Source: Gramella sp. AN32 (GTDB lineage: Bacteria; Bacteroidota; Bacteroidia; Flavobacteriales; Flavobacteriaceae). From it: a stretch of DNA of 64,000 nucleotides. This document shows, piece by piece, positions 25,681 through 35,583 of this stretch. Numbering within the stretch: position 1 is the first letter of the stretch; every line of letters starts with the position of its first letter. The stretch lies in the NCBI RefSeq assembly GCF_023718305.1, contig NZ_QEYO01000021.1, forward strand, positions 1-64,000, in the 5' to 3' direction. Both the position numbers and the translations under genes were made by a program. Below the pieces are notes generated by a model that did no database searches, was not told the DNA's origin, and was given only the letters and a program-made list of their open reading frames with translations.

Positions 25681-28600
25681 ATGGAAATGAATATTACACT
25701 TAAGAATTCTGTGATTTTAATAATATTTTTAATCACAAGTATTTATGCTAAAGCACAAGTTGGAATTTCCGGGACCGTTACTGATGAAGATGGTATACCA
25801 ATTCCAGGAGTTACGGTATTGGAAGAAGATACTTCTAATGGTACCGTAACCAATTTTGATGGCGAATTTAATCTAGAGGTGAATTCTCTTGATTCGCAAA
25901 TTGTATTTTCAAGTATTGGGTTTGAATCGAAAACGATTTCGATTCCGGAAAATGGTATAATAAATATATCCCTTCAGAATGATTTGCAGCAACTTTCTGA
26001 AGTTGTAGTTGTGGGATATGGTAATGTTCAGCGTCAAGATTTAACTGGATCAGTAAGTACTTTAAAAACCGAGAAGATTGAAGATATTCCTGCTAATTCT
26101 ATAGAACGCAACCTACAAGGAAGAATTGCAGGTTTGCAGGTCTCAACACCATCTCAGGATCCGGGAGCGGGCGCAACAGTACGAATTCGTGGTGGGAGTT
26201 CATTAAGAGGTTCTAATTCCCCGTTAATAGTTGTTGATGGTTTTCCTCTGGGTGATGCAGGTAATTTAAAACAAATAAACCCTGCGGATATTGAAAGTGT
26301 GGACGTTTTAAAAGATGCTTCTGCTTCAGCCATTTATGGCTCAAGGGGTGCTAATGGAGTAATAATCATCACTACAAATCGAGCGAAGGAAGGAAAAACT
26401 AATGTGAGAATTCAGCAACAATCTTCAGTGTCATATTTTAACTCAGAGGTTGACTTATGGAGAGATCCTGTTCTTTTAGCTCAAATTAATAATGAATCAA
26501 GAATTAATGGTGGGTTTCAGCCTCTGTATATAGGGGCTCAGAATGCAACAGGCGTTTATTACCCTTCAGTTTATGAACTGCAATCAGGTGAATGGCCCAA
26601 TTTCACAAGTTGGGACGATATCGTCTTTAGAGATGCGCCGATTTCAAATAATACTACTATTAGTTTAAACAGTGGTACGGAAAAAACCAGCTTTAATTTA
26701 AGTGCCAACTATTTCACTGATATGGGAGTTTATAAAGATGACGACTATAGTAAGATAGGTTATAACCTTAGAGTGGATCATGACCTCTTTGAAGACTTTA
26801 AAATTAGATTTTCGAATGTTCTTAGCAAAGGTAACCGTGATGCAAACTCAGGGCTGGCATACTGGCGAAATCCTATATTTCCAGTCTATGATGAAAATGG
26901 AGACTACTTTCTTGTTGGTACCAATGATTATTCTCACCCTGTTGCTATTTCCGAAAATAGACTGGATGAAACGAAAACAACAGATGTCATTACTTCATTA
27001 GCTTTGGAATATGACATCTTCGATGCTCTTAAACTAACTTCCCGAATTAATTATAAATACGGCGAGTATATTAATGACCAGTTTTTTCCCAGTACATATA
27101 CTGAGGCAGGAGATTTCAACAATGGAGCAGCATCTATTAATAATTGGCAGTCTCATAATTTTGTAACTGAAACTTTTGCCAATTATGATGAAACATTCGG
27201 TGATCATACGATTGGAGCAACGGGGGGATTTACTTACGAAAATTATTTGCAAAGAAATTCTTCTCTGGGAGCTTTTGATTTCGTAAATGAAACAATGCAA
27301 AATGAAAATATTGGAGCGGGTAATCCAGAATTGAATCGAGTCTCCAATGGTCATGTAGAAACAGAGCTTGTCTCTGGTATATTTAGACTAAATTATGGAT
27401 TTCTAAACCGCTATTTAGCGACATTCACTGGTCGGGTGGATGGTTCTTCCAAATTCGGAAAGAATAATAAATGGGCGTTTTTTCCATCTGGTGCTCTTAG
27501 CTGGAAATTGCATGAAGAAGACTTCCTAAAAGATGTCGAAACCATAGACCAATTAAAATTAAGGCTTAGTTACGGTATATCAGGTAACCAGGGAATTAGT
27601 CCTTATCAAACCTTAAGCCGATATGGGGTAAGTCAATATTATGACAATGGAAGTTGGGTAACTGCTATAGGACCAGGATTTGAAGTGGGAAGAGCAGGTC
27701 AAGGTGGGATCGAGGTGTTGTGGGGAGGAATTCCTAACCCAGATCTCAAATGGGAAACTACCTCTCAATATGATATTGGTTTAGATATGGCATTATTTAA
27801 TGAGAAGCTAAGCCTAACATTTGATTATTATAAAAAGCATACTCGGGATTTATTACGAGAGAGAATCCTTACTCCTTCATCAAGCTATGATCGTATTTGG
27901 ATAAATAACGGAGAAATTACAAATGAAGGTTTTGAGCTGAGCGTCAATGCAAATATGATTGATAAAGAAGACTTTAGTTTTAGTTCAACTTTAATATTCT
28001 TTACAAACGAAAACGAAGTACTTGATCTTGGTGGTGTAGCTGAATCGGGCTTACTTATAGATCCTAACACCGGAATGCAATTTGAATATTCCGGGAACAG
28101 TCTTGCACAATTTCGTCAGTATCCGAATATTCTTGCTGTAGGGGAGCCTGTCAATGTCTTCTATGGTTATAAAACTGATGGAATTATTCAGACTTTACAA
28201 GAAGGTATTGATGCCGGTTTGGACGGGGATTTAGCTCAACCTGGTGAATTTAAATATGTTGATGTTAACAGTGACGGAATTATTAATTTAGATGATAGGA
28301 CAATAATAGGGGATCCAAATCCGGATTTTAATTTAAGTCTTGGTTTTGACCTAAATTATAAAAACTTTGATTTTAGTATATTTTTTAATGGAAGTTTTGG
28401 TCAGGATGTGATTAATACGCAAAGGTTCAATCAACCAAGTAACCTTCCTTATCGCTGGACTTTAGACAATCCAACTAATGACTATCCAAGATTACGCGAT
28501 GGTAGGCAAACATACTTTTCAGACTGGTGGGTAGAGGATGGTTCCTTTGTAAGGGTACAGAATCTTACTTTGGGATATACGCTTCCTTTCGATGATTCAA

Positions 28601-28755
28601 TAATTTACAATGCTAGGATATATATAAATGGGAATAATCTATATACATTCTCCGATTTTGAAGGATATGACCCCGAAGTAGGTACCGATGGTATCTATTG
28701 GGGCGGGTATCCTAGACTTCGTCAGTTGACATTCGGATTAGATCTAACCTTTTAA
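25681..28755 (+). CDS. SusC/RagA-type TonB-linked outer membrane transporter
   Basis: Outer-membrane channel of the SusCD complex, importing oligosaccharides with TonB energy. A signal peptide ends near SIYAKAQ. Residues about 25-100 are the carboxypeptidase-regulatory-like domain (ISGTVTDEDGIPIPGVTV); the plug begins with VVVGYGNVQRQDLTGSVS and contains the SusC signature region around LKDASASAIYGSRGANGVII. The remaining ~780 residues are the beta-barrel ending in a terminal Phe strand (LTFGLDLTF). Length is normal at 1024. I use ATG at 25681. It is the first gene of the main mannan operon, 11 bases before susD. Confidence 0.95.
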   Translation: MEMNITLKNSVILIIFLITSIYAKAQVGISGTVTDEDGIPIPGVTVLEEDTSNGTVTNFDGEFNLEVNSLDSQIVFSSIGFESKTISIPENGIINISLQNDLQQLSEVVVVGYGNVQRQDLTGSVSTLKTEKIEDIPANSIERNLQGRIAGLQVSTPSQDPGAGATVRIRGGSSLRGSNSPLIVVDGFPLGDAGNLKQINPADIESVDVLKDASASAIYGSRGANGVIIITTNRAKEGKTNVRIQQQSSVSYFNSEVDLWRDPVLLAQINNESRINGGFQPLYIGAQNATGVYYPSVYELQSGEWPNFTSWDDIVFRDAPISNNTTISLNSGTEKTSFNLSANYFTDMGVYKDDDYSKIGYNLRVDHDLFEDFKIRFSNVLSKGNRDANSGLAYWRNPIFPVYDENGDYFLVGTNDYSHPVAISENRLDETKTTDVITSLALEYDIFDALKLTSRINYKYGEYINDQFFPSTYTEAGDFNNGAASINNWQSHNFVTETFANYDETFGDHTIGATGGFTYENYLQRNSSLGAFDFVNETMQNENIGAGNPELNRVSNGHVETELVSGIFRLNYGFLNRYLATFTGRVDGSSKFGKNNKWAFFPSGALSWKLHEEDFLKDVETIDQLKLRLSYGISGNQGISPYQTLSRYGVSQYYDNGSWVTAIGPGFEVGRAGQGGIEVLWGGIPNPDLKWETTSQYDIGLDMALFNEKLSLTFDYYKKHTRDLLRERILTPSSSYDRIWINNGEITNEGFELSVNANMIDKEDFSFSSTLIFFTNENEVLDLGGVAESGLLIDPNTGMQFEYSGNSLAQFRQYPNILAVGEPVNVFYGYKTDGIIQTLQEGIDAGLDGDLAQPGEFKYVDVNSDGIINLDDRTIIGDPNPDFNLSLGFDLNYKNFDFSIFFNGSFGQDVINTQRFNQPSNLPYRWTLDNPTNDYPRLRDGRQTYFSDWWVEDGSFVRVQNLTLGYTLPFDDSIIYNARIYINGNNLYTFSDFEGYDPEVGTDGIYWGGYPRLRQLTFGLDLTF

Positions 28756-28766
28756 AAAAAATTATT

Positions 28767-30260
28767 ATGAAATACTTATATAAATTAGGACTACTTTTTA
28801 CTTTTTTGGGAATTCTATCCTGCGATCTAGAAGAAGATCCATATGGATTTTATTCAGAAGAAAATTTTTATCAAACCGAAGCTGATGCCACTGCGGCTAT
28901 TAATTACGCCTATGATGCATTGACCTATCTGGAATATTCAAGAGCAATTTATTTTCTAGGCGATTTACCCACGGATGAAATTTTTCCAAAGAATGATGAG
29001 GGAATAGATGTACAAAATTTAAACAATTGGCAGGTTTCGACTTTTCAGAATAATAATATCCTTAATAATTTTTTTAAGTATGCCTATATAGCAATAAACA
29101 GGTCAAATGCTGTTCTCGAAAATGTGCCTGAAGCTAATTATGATGAACAATTTCAGAATCAAATTGTTGGTGAAGCATATTTTTTACGAGCTTGGAACTA
29201 TTTCAACCTCGTCAGAGCATTTGGTAACGTTCCTATTCATAAGAATGTAGTTCAAACTCTCAATCAAACTTCAGCACCACTTTCGGAAAATCTGGATGAG
29301 ATATATGACTTAATAATCTCAGATTGCGAAAAGTCTATTGAACTTTTAGGAATAAATCAAAGGCTTGGAAGAGCTGATAAAGTTGCAGCTCAAGCTTTAT
29401 TGGCAAAGGTTTATCTGCAAATTGCTTCTGCCAAGGAAAACGGAGTTTCCCAATATATGGAAATGAATAGAGAGGTAAATTCCATGTATAGTATGGCAGA
29501 GCAAACAGCTGCTCAAGTTTTAGAAGGACATTCTGTATACGGTTTCGAAGATAATTTATTGGATATTTATGATGTTGAAATGCCTTTAGGAAGCGAAAAT
29601 ATTTTTCTTCTTTCAATGGATAGAAGTGGAACTATTGAAGGAGATTACTCTAAGATTTCCAAATTATTTATTCCCTATATAGATGGAGCAACCATTTATT
29701 TACCAAATCCTAATGGGACCTATACACCCTCTCATGATGGTTGGAGCGTATTTAATACTCAAACCGAATTTTATAATAGCTACGATAATAGCGACAAGAG
29801 AAAAACAGAATTAATTGTGGATAGTGTTTATAATGCTCAAGCTGAACTTTCGGCAACTTATCCTGGAGCAATCGTCTACCCATTTTCCCGAAAGTATATT
29901 GATCCAAATTTCATAGGGGATAAAACAAGTACAAAACCATTTTTGTTAAGGTATTCGGATGTTGCACTTATCTATGCTGAAGCGGCAGGACCGACATCAC
30001 AGGCTTATGATTATGTGAATTATATAAGAAATAGAGCGGGGCTTAATGATTTAGAATCTGGATTGAGTATAGATGATTTTAGGGAAGCAGTGTTACGTGA
30101 AAGGAAATGGGAGCTTGCCTGGGAAGGCAATAGGCTTTACGATTTGAGAAGGTTTAATATAGTTACGGAGACTGTATCGGAAGCATCAGGATTATCTAAA
30201 GATGAGGCCAATTTTTATCCTCTTCCCCAAAGGGAAATTGATTTGAACCCTAGTTTATAA
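28767..30260 (+). CDS. SusD/RagB-type outer-membrane glycan-binding lipoprotein
   Basis: Lid and binding protein of the SusCD importer. The signal peptide ends in the lipobox ILSC (Cys near 19). The TPR-rich SusD fold is recognised by GEAYFLRAWNYFNLVRAFGNVPIH near residue 130, the ALLAKVYLQIASA helix and the C-terminal AVLRERKWELAWEGNRLYDLRRF. The 497-residue length is normal. It follows susC by 11 bases. The specificity, inferred from downstream mannanases, is beta-mannan oligosaccharides. Confidence 0.95.
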   Translation: MKYLYKLGLLFTFLGILSCDLEEDPYGFYSEENFYQTEADATAAINYAYDALTYLEYSRAIYFLGDLPTDEIFPKNDEGIDVQNLNNWQVSTFQNNNILNNFFKYAYIAINRSNAVLENVPEANYDEQFQNQIVGEAYFLRAWNYFNLVRAFGNVPIHKNVVQTLNQTSAPLSENLDEIYDLIISDCEKSIELLGINQRLGRADKVAAQALLAKVYLQIASAKENGVSQYMEMNREVNSMYSMAEQTAAQVLEGHSVYGFEDNLLDIYDVEMPLGSENIFLLSMDRSGTIEGDYSKISKLFIPYIDGATIYLPNPNGTYTPSHDGWSVFNTQTEFYNSYDNSDKRKTELIVDSVYNAQAELSATYPGAIVYPFSRKYIDPNFIGDKTSTKPFLLRYSDVALIYAEAAGPTSQAYDYVNYIRNRAGLNDLESGLSIDDFREAVLRERKWELAWEGNRLYDLRRFNIVTETVSEASGLSKDEANFYPLPQREIDLNPSL

Positions 30261-30276
30261 TTAAAATAAAAAAACA

Positions 30277-31218
30277 ATGAAAAAATTAAAATTTCTGATA
30301 CTGATATTAATCGGAATCATCTCATATAGCTGTCAGGATGATCCTTGGGAGGATATAGAATCTGGTGACTGGAATAACGAAAGAAGTATTATTTCAATTA
30401 AGTTTCAGAACCAGGTAGGACAACCAGTTATTGAGAGAATTAATGAAGAAACTGGACAAATTGAACTTTCTATTAATGGAGATGCTGTTGAGGATTTAAG
30501 TTCTATAAATTTAACAGAACTTGTATTATCATATGGAGCGACCTCAAATATTAAAGAAGGTGAAAGTCTTAATTTTGAAAATTCGGACAATACGGCAGTC
30601 CTAACAGTTACATCGCAAAATGGAAAAAAGCGGGATTATACCATTAAGGTTAATTCATTCAGTGAAACCATTTTAGGTAGATATGAAATCGATAAACTGG
30701 TATTGTATGGAGGGACAGGACCCGAATATGGAGGAGGAGCTGTGTTGGATTTAACATCTAAACCATGGATATGGCCTGAAACACAAGGGCCTCAGGCTGA
30801 ACTTGATAATTATCTTGTTTTTGAATTAGGAGGAATTACGGCGGAAGGAAATACATATGGTACGGTAACTAATTATGCCGGACCAGATGAAACATACGCT
30901 GATTTCCAGTTCGTTCTCGATCCTGTAACAGATGTAAACAATTTTTATAGAAAAATACCGAAAGGTGAAGCAGAGTGGATGAGAGACTATAATACAGGTA
31001 CTATTACTTTTACCTTCACCGATGGTCGTACTACCACAGGAACTATAGAATCAGCGGGTACAGTAGATCTCGGTAACGGATTGAGTAAAACTATAGAGAA
31101 TATGGCTTTTGTTTTCAATTTAAACGGAACTGACGACTGGGACAATATTTATTCTGATTTTGATAAGTTCGTCAAGCGTCCAAGAAGATATTGGATTGAA
31201 GTCACGAAAACAGAATAA
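30277..31218 (+). CDS. Surface glycan-binding lipoprotein (SusE/F position)
   Basis: A 313-residue predicted lipoprotein (lipobox around SYSC, Cys20). Residues about 35-125 resemble the DUF5018-like beta domain of Bacteroidota PUL proteins (ISIKFQNQVGQPVIERI to DYTIKVNSF); the remaining beta-rich part holds aromatic residues suitable for sugar binding (WIWPE, RRYWIEV). There is no enzymatic motif. Sixteen bases after susD and before the hydrolases, it occupies the place of a surface glycan-binding protein; ligand is inferred as beta-mannan. Confidence 0.72.
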   Translation: MKKLKFLILILIGIISYSCQDDPWEDIESGDWNNERSIISIKFQNQVGQPVIERINEETGQIELSINGDAVEDLSSINLTELVLSYGATSNIKEGESLNFENSDNTAVLTVTSQNGKKRDYTIKVNSFSETILGRYEIDKLVLYGGTGPEYGGGAVLDLTSKPWIWPETQGPQAELDNYLVFELGGITAEGNTYGTVTNYAGPDETYADFQFVLDPVTDVNNFYRKIPKGEAEWMRDYNTGTITFTFTDGRTTTGTIESAGTVDLGNGLSKTIENMAFVFNLNGTDDWDNIYSDFDKFVKRPRRYWIEVTKTE

Positions 31219-31224
31219 TTAGTA

Positions 31225-32703
31225 ATGAAATATTCCTGGTTGTCTTATATAACATTCAGTTTAAGTTTGATTTTAGCCTCCATTAGTAGCAGTTGTATGG
31301 CACAAGCTGATGCAACTGTTACTGTTGAAGGAAATATTATTACACTTGAAAATTATTTAGGGAATGGCGTTCAATGGGATCCGTATCAAGTGGATTATGG
31401 TGAGGTAGAGCTAGAAATTTCCAAAACCGATTGGGATAAATTATATAGTCGCCTTGACTTTATGAAACCTCAGGTTGTTAGAGTAATGGTAAATACTACT
31501 TCATCCATCACTAATGATACATTAAATCCTTATAAGAAATTCAAGGATTTAAAACCGATACTGGATTATTGTCAGTCTCGCTCGGTAACTGTAACCTTTG
31601 GTGATTGGGGTGGGGGAATGGTGGATAGTGAGGCCAATACCATCAATGAGAAAAATTTGAAACATGCTGCTAAATATCTGGAGTTTTTAGTTAATACTAA
31701 GAATTATAACTGTATTAAATATTACAATCTAATAAATGAGCCGAACGGTTTTTGGTCTTCTACTGATGGTAATTACAATTTGTGGAAGAATGCAACGCAG
31801 TTTTTTTATAATGAATTGGAAGACCTGGATTTAGCTCATAAAGTAAAAATTATGGCTCCTGATATAGCAATTTGGAAAACGGATAAAATTGATTGGGTGA
31901 CTAAAAGTGCTGATGATCTTGAGGATGCTGTAGGTTTATATGATATTCACACATATCCGTCAAAAGCTACTGTGAATTCTGGAAGATACGAGAATATTAT
32001 ACGCTCATATAGAGAAGCAGCACCCAGGGATGTTCCGATGATCATGGGTGAAATCGGATTTAAATTCGTCGAACCAGAAGATTCTATTTACCAAAAAGAA
32101 AATATTCGCCGGGCTAAGGCAAAACCTTATGCATCTATAGAAGATTCTCAAATGTTTGTGTATGATTATAGTTATGGAATTGATATGGCTGATGCGCTTT
32201 TTCAAACAGTTAATGCTGGTTATGCAGGGTGTGTAGTATGGATGTTGGATGATGCTATGCATTCAAAAGAATCTCCTGATAAACTTAAGGTTTGGGGATT
32301 CTGGAATATTCTCGGTGAAGAGTATTTTGGCGATTCGGAAGAAGAAGTAAGACCCTGGTATTATGCATGGTCTTTACTCAGTAAATATATGCCGCAAGGG
32401 AGTAAGATCCTAAAAGTAGAAACGGCTGGTGACCCAGCAATTAAGGCTATAGCTTTAAAATATAAAGGTGCTTACACAATTGCAATAATTAATATCTCTG
32501 GTGAAAATAAAAAATTAGACCTAATGCCTTTGAATTATGAAGGAAAGAGCCTTTTTAAAAAATTTGTTTATGCAAACGGTCATCTAAATAAAGTAGGGGG
32601 TCATAGTTTGAAACCCAATGATGAGATAAACCTAGTGTTTTCTTCAGAAAACCAATTAGACGTTTCTGCTGAATCGTTGACAGTTTTAACTACCATTAAA
32701 TAA
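31225..32703 (+). CDS. Clan GH-A glycoside hydrolase of unclear family, paralogue A
   Basis: Exported 492-residue TIM-barrel glycosidase. The putative acid/base is Glu172 (NLINEPNGFWSS) and nucleophile Glu276 (IMGEIGF), the spacing expected of clan GH-A. The C-terminal ~110 residues look like a beta-sandwich. It is a clear paralogue of the protein at 36629-38203: shared words include RLDFM-P, VRV, NEPNG-WSS, YDYxYGxDMAD, LDDAMH and WNILGEE. I do not recognise the exact GH family; GH5- or GH39-like are possibilities. Genomic context points to beta-mannan or attached sugars. Confidence 0.72.
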   Translation: MKYSWLSYITFSLSLILASISSSCMAQADATVTVEGNIITLENYLGNGVQWDPYQVDYGEVELEISKTDWDKLYSRLDFMKPQVVRVMVNTTSSITNDTLNPYKKFKDLKPILDYCQSRSVTVTFGDWGGGMVDSEANTINEKNLKHAAKYLEFLVNTKNYNCIKYYNLINEPNGFWSSTDGNYNLWKNATQFFYNELEDLDLAHKVKIMAPDIAIWKTDKIDWVTKSADDLEDAVGLYDIHTYPSKATVNSGRYENIIRSYREAAPRDVPMIMGEIGFKFVEPEDSIYQKENIRRAKAKPYASIEDSQMFVYDYSYGIDMADALFQTVNAGYAGCVVWMLDDAMHSKESPDKLKVWGFWNILGEEYFGDSEEEVRPWYYAWSLLSKYMPQGSKILKVETAGDPAIKAIALKYKGAYTIAIINISGENKKLDLMPLNYEGKSLFKKFVYANGHLNKVGGHSLKPNDEINLVFSSENQLDVSAESLTVLTTIK

Positions 32704-32709
32704 TATTCT

Positions 32710-33915
32710 ATGAAAATGAAAACGAGAATGAATTGGCTGATTTTATTACTATTTACTATTATTAGTTGTTCTGAAGAATCTCCCGAAGTAAATGAAACTG
32801 ATGGTGAGACAGGAGAAGAAATCGAAGATACTACTTTAAGCCTGGTCGATTCAAAAGCTACTGAAGATACAAAAGCATTGTACGCCAATTTATGGGAGGT
32901 TCAACAAAGCGGTACTATGTTTGGTCATCACGATGATTTAATATATGGACGTAACTGGTATACCGAAAATGGGCGGTCTGATATAAAAGATGTGGTCGGT
33001 GATTATCCAGCTGTCTTTAGTGTAGATGTTGCAGAAATCATGGACGACAGAAGCAATGGGTCAGACTTAAATGATGACAGAATTCGAACAATTAAAGAAG
33101 CACGTTCAAGGGGAGAGGTAATCATTGCAAATATGCATCTAAATAATCCTTTAACCGGGGGAGACTCTTGGGATAACTCCAGTAATATAGTCGCTAAGGA
33201 AATTTTGACTGATGGGAGCACTACCCAGGTTAAATATGTAGGTTGGCTCGATAAGTTAGCAGAGTTTGCTAATAATCTTAAAGATAGTAATGGAGAATTA
33301 ATTCCAATAATATTCAGACCATTTCATGAACATACCCAAACGTGGTCATGGTGGGGTAGAAGTGCCACAACGCAAACTGAATTCGTACAGCTTTGGAAGT
33401 TTACCATTGATTACTTAAAAGATTCTAAGGATGTACATAATTTTATTTATGCTATATCTCCTCAATTAGATCAGGCTGGTTCTAAGGATAGCTTTCTGTT
33501 TCGTTGGCCTGGAGATGACTATGTTGATTTTATAGGTATGGACAGCTATCATGGTACCAATACATCAGCCTTTAGCACCAACCTACGGAATTTGACATTA
33601 TTATCACAGGAAAAAATGATGCCTTGTGGTGTTACTGAAACAGGTGTTGAAGGAATTCGCTACGCAGATGGAACTCCTATCGATGATTACTGGACAAACG
33701 AAATTGGAATACCGCTAGCTGGAAAGGAAATATCGATGATTGTTCTATGGCGAAATAAATATGATCCCGACCAAAATGGACATCATTACTTTGCTCCGTT
33801 TGAAGGAGAAGCTACGACAGAAAACTTCGTTGATTTTTATGAGATGTCTCATATACTATTCAGTAACGACTTACCGAATATGTACGGAATGCCTAATAAT
33901 ATAAAAGTAGAATAA
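32710..33915 (+). CDS. GH26 beta-mannanase, lipoprotein
   Basis: Endo-cleavage of beta-1,4-mannan at the cell surface. The signal peptide ends in ISC with Cys near 20, followed by an acidic linker. GH26 motifs are complete: GHHDDLIYGRNWY, the acid/base Glu207 in FRPFHEHTQTWSWWG, and the nucleophile Glu310 in GVTETGVEG. YVDFIGMDSYHG is also typical. About 401 residues. It is six bases behind the GH-A paralogue and one base before GH5-RICIN, in the same operon. Confidence 0.93.
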   Translation: MKMKTRMNWLILLLFTIISCSEESPEVNETDGETGEEIEDTTLSLVDSKATEDTKALYANLWEVQQSGTMFGHHDDLIYGRNWYTENGRSDIKDVVGDYPAVFSVDVAEIMDDRSNGSDLNDDRIRTIKEARSRGEVIIANMHLNNPLTGGDSWDNSSNIVAKEILTDGSTTQVKYVGWLDKLAEFANNLKDSNGELIPIIFRPFHEHTQTWSWWGRSATTQTEFVQLWKFTIDYLKDSKDVHNFIYAISPQLDQAGSKDSFLFRWPGDDYVDFIGMDSYHGTNTSAFSTNLRNLTLLSQEKMMPCGVTETGVEGIRYADGTPIDDYWTNEIGIPLAGKEISMIVLWRNKYDPDQNGHHYFAPFEGEATTENFVDFYEMSHILFSNDLPNMYGMPNNIKVE

Positions 33916-33916
33916 G

Positions 33917-35575
33917 ATGATTTTCGCAAAAGTACTATTTAATCGAATAAAACTAACTATATCGGCACTGATACTGCTTTTATCACTCGGTTGTTATCAA
34001 GATGAAGTATTGGAGGAGCAGGAGGAGAACGTTCAGCCGCGCAACATAACCATTAGTCCTCAGCAGGTTCGTATTGGAGGCTCCAAGTTCTATGTCAATG
34101 GACAGGAAATATTTTTCAACGGAGTGAATACCGCATGGCAGCCTCAAAGCGATTATAGTTTGGATTTCCTTGGTAGAAATTTTGATTATAGCTGGTGGGA
34201 AGCAGAGTTTGAACGCTATCGACAGAATCATATTAATCTGGCCAGAGTGTGGATACACGGAGCGGGAAACTACAGCCCATCGCTAAATGGAGACGGTTTG
34301 GTTACTGGAGCGAGTTCTCAATTCTGGACCGATATGGATCAACTAGTTGAAATTGCCAAAAGTAAGGGGGTCTATCTCATGCCAACCTTCTGGTCTTTTG
34401 ATATGGTCAAAGATTCCAATAGTTCCAACTATAATCAGTACCGGCAAATCATCAATGATCAAAACAAAACACAATGGTATACCGAATATTTTCTTGAACC
34501 ATTTTTAGCCAGATATGAAAATGAGGCGATCATAATGGGATATGATATTTGCAATGAACCGGAACATATGTGGAGAGATGCCAATTGCGGGAACTTGCCT
34601 AAAGACAATGTTGTTCGTTTTGTTGCAATGATGGCCGCATCGATTAATGAGCACAGTCAGAAACCGGTTACAGTCGGATCGATGTGGATCATTTTTAATA
34701 GTAACCGTTATGCGGGATGGAATCAGTATGCGGGTAATAATTACAGTGATGCATCGCTTCAGGCACAATTTGCCAATAGCAATGCCTATCTGGATTTTTG
34801 GTCACCTCACTGGTATCAATGGCAGTCATCTGATGGCCCTTTTGATACCTCTATAGGATACTGGCTGGACAATGGGAACAAACCTGCCCTCATAGGAGAG
34901 ACTCCTGGATATGATATTGATGCGAATACGATGAATAATGCCAACAACTGGAATATTACCTTAACCAATTATTACAAGCAATCCTATTGGAATGGATACG
35001 CAGGTGTTTGTGCCTGGAAAAACCCACATGAAAATGATGGCTATGGATACTTCAATGAGATTGCTACCGCCACCAGTAACTTTTATGATGATTTTCCAAC
35101 CTTGGTGGATCCCAGTGCTAATAGTGGTCTGGTCTCCGGTGAAATATACCAGATAAAATCCGTTGGTACTGGGAAGGTTTTGGATGTGGAAGGAGGGGTG
35201 ACTGCGACTTCCAATGGAACCAACGTACAACAGTGGGAATACCTATCGCAAAGCAATCAGCAATGGCAGATTACGGCCGTTGGAAATGGGTTTTACAGCA
35301 TCATCGCGCAAAATAGTTATAAAGCTCTAGACGTCCTAGGATTTGATATAACCAATGGCGCAAATGTCGGGCAGTGGGATTATGAAGGTAAAACAAACCA
35401 ACAATGGCAAATAAACCAACTTCCTAACGGATCCTACCAGCTAATTAACAGAAATAGCGGGAAAGCATTAGATGTAGCCAACGGGGTGAACGTTAATGAT
35501 AATGGATTGAACATTCAGCAATGGGAAGTCAATGAGAAGAATAATCAACAATGGCAATTAATTCCAGTAAACTAG
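33917..35575 (+). CDS. GH5-type mannanase with C-terminal ricin-type lectin domain
   Basis: A lipoprotein (Cys26 in LSLGC) with a GH5-like TIM barrel at residues about 45-395: acid/base Glu214 (DICNEPEHMW) and nucleophile Glu328 (ALIGETPGY). A beta-trefoil lectin (CBM13-like) spans about 410-550, with three QQW-type repeats (NQQWQI, NQQWQI, NQQWQL). Its codon and base use is visibly richer in G+C than the neighbouring PUL genes, suggesting separate acquisition. Mannan is the likely substrate from context; cellulose or glucomannan activity cannot be excluded. Confidence 0.85.
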   Translation: MIFAKVLFNRIKLTISALILLLSLGCYQDEVLEEQEENVQPRNITISPQQVRIGGSKFYVNGQEIFFNGVNTAWQPQSDYSLDFLGRNFDYSWWEAEFERYRQNHINLARVWIHGAGNYSPSLNGDGLVTGASSQFWTDMDQLVEIAKSKGVYLMPTFWSFDMVKDSNSSNYNQYRQIINDQNKTQWYTEYFLEPFLARYENEAIIMGYDICNEPEHMWRDANCGNLPKDNVVRFVAMMAASINEHSQKPVTVGSMWIIFNSNRYAGWNQYAGNNYSDASLQAQFANSNAYLDFWSPHWYQWQSSDGPFDTSIGYWLDNGNKPALIGETPGYDIDANTMNNANNWNITLTNYYKQSYWNGYAGVCAWKNPHENDGYGYFNEIATATSNFYDDFPTLVDPSANSGLVSGEIYQIKSVGTGKVLDVEGGVTATSNGTNVQQWEYLSQSNQQWQITAVGNGFYSIIAQNSYKALDVLGFDITNGANVGQWDYEGKTNQQWQINQLPNGSYQLINRNSGKALDVANGVNVNDNGLNIQQWEVNEKNNQQWQLIPVN

Positions 35576-35583
35576 TAAATAGA

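Noticed and set aside
35551-35583. Earlier start for the GH130 gene inside the GH5-lectin gene
   Set aside because: The first 11 codons lie in the lectin coding sequence and add no family similarity; ATG at 35584 just after the upstream stop is more likely.
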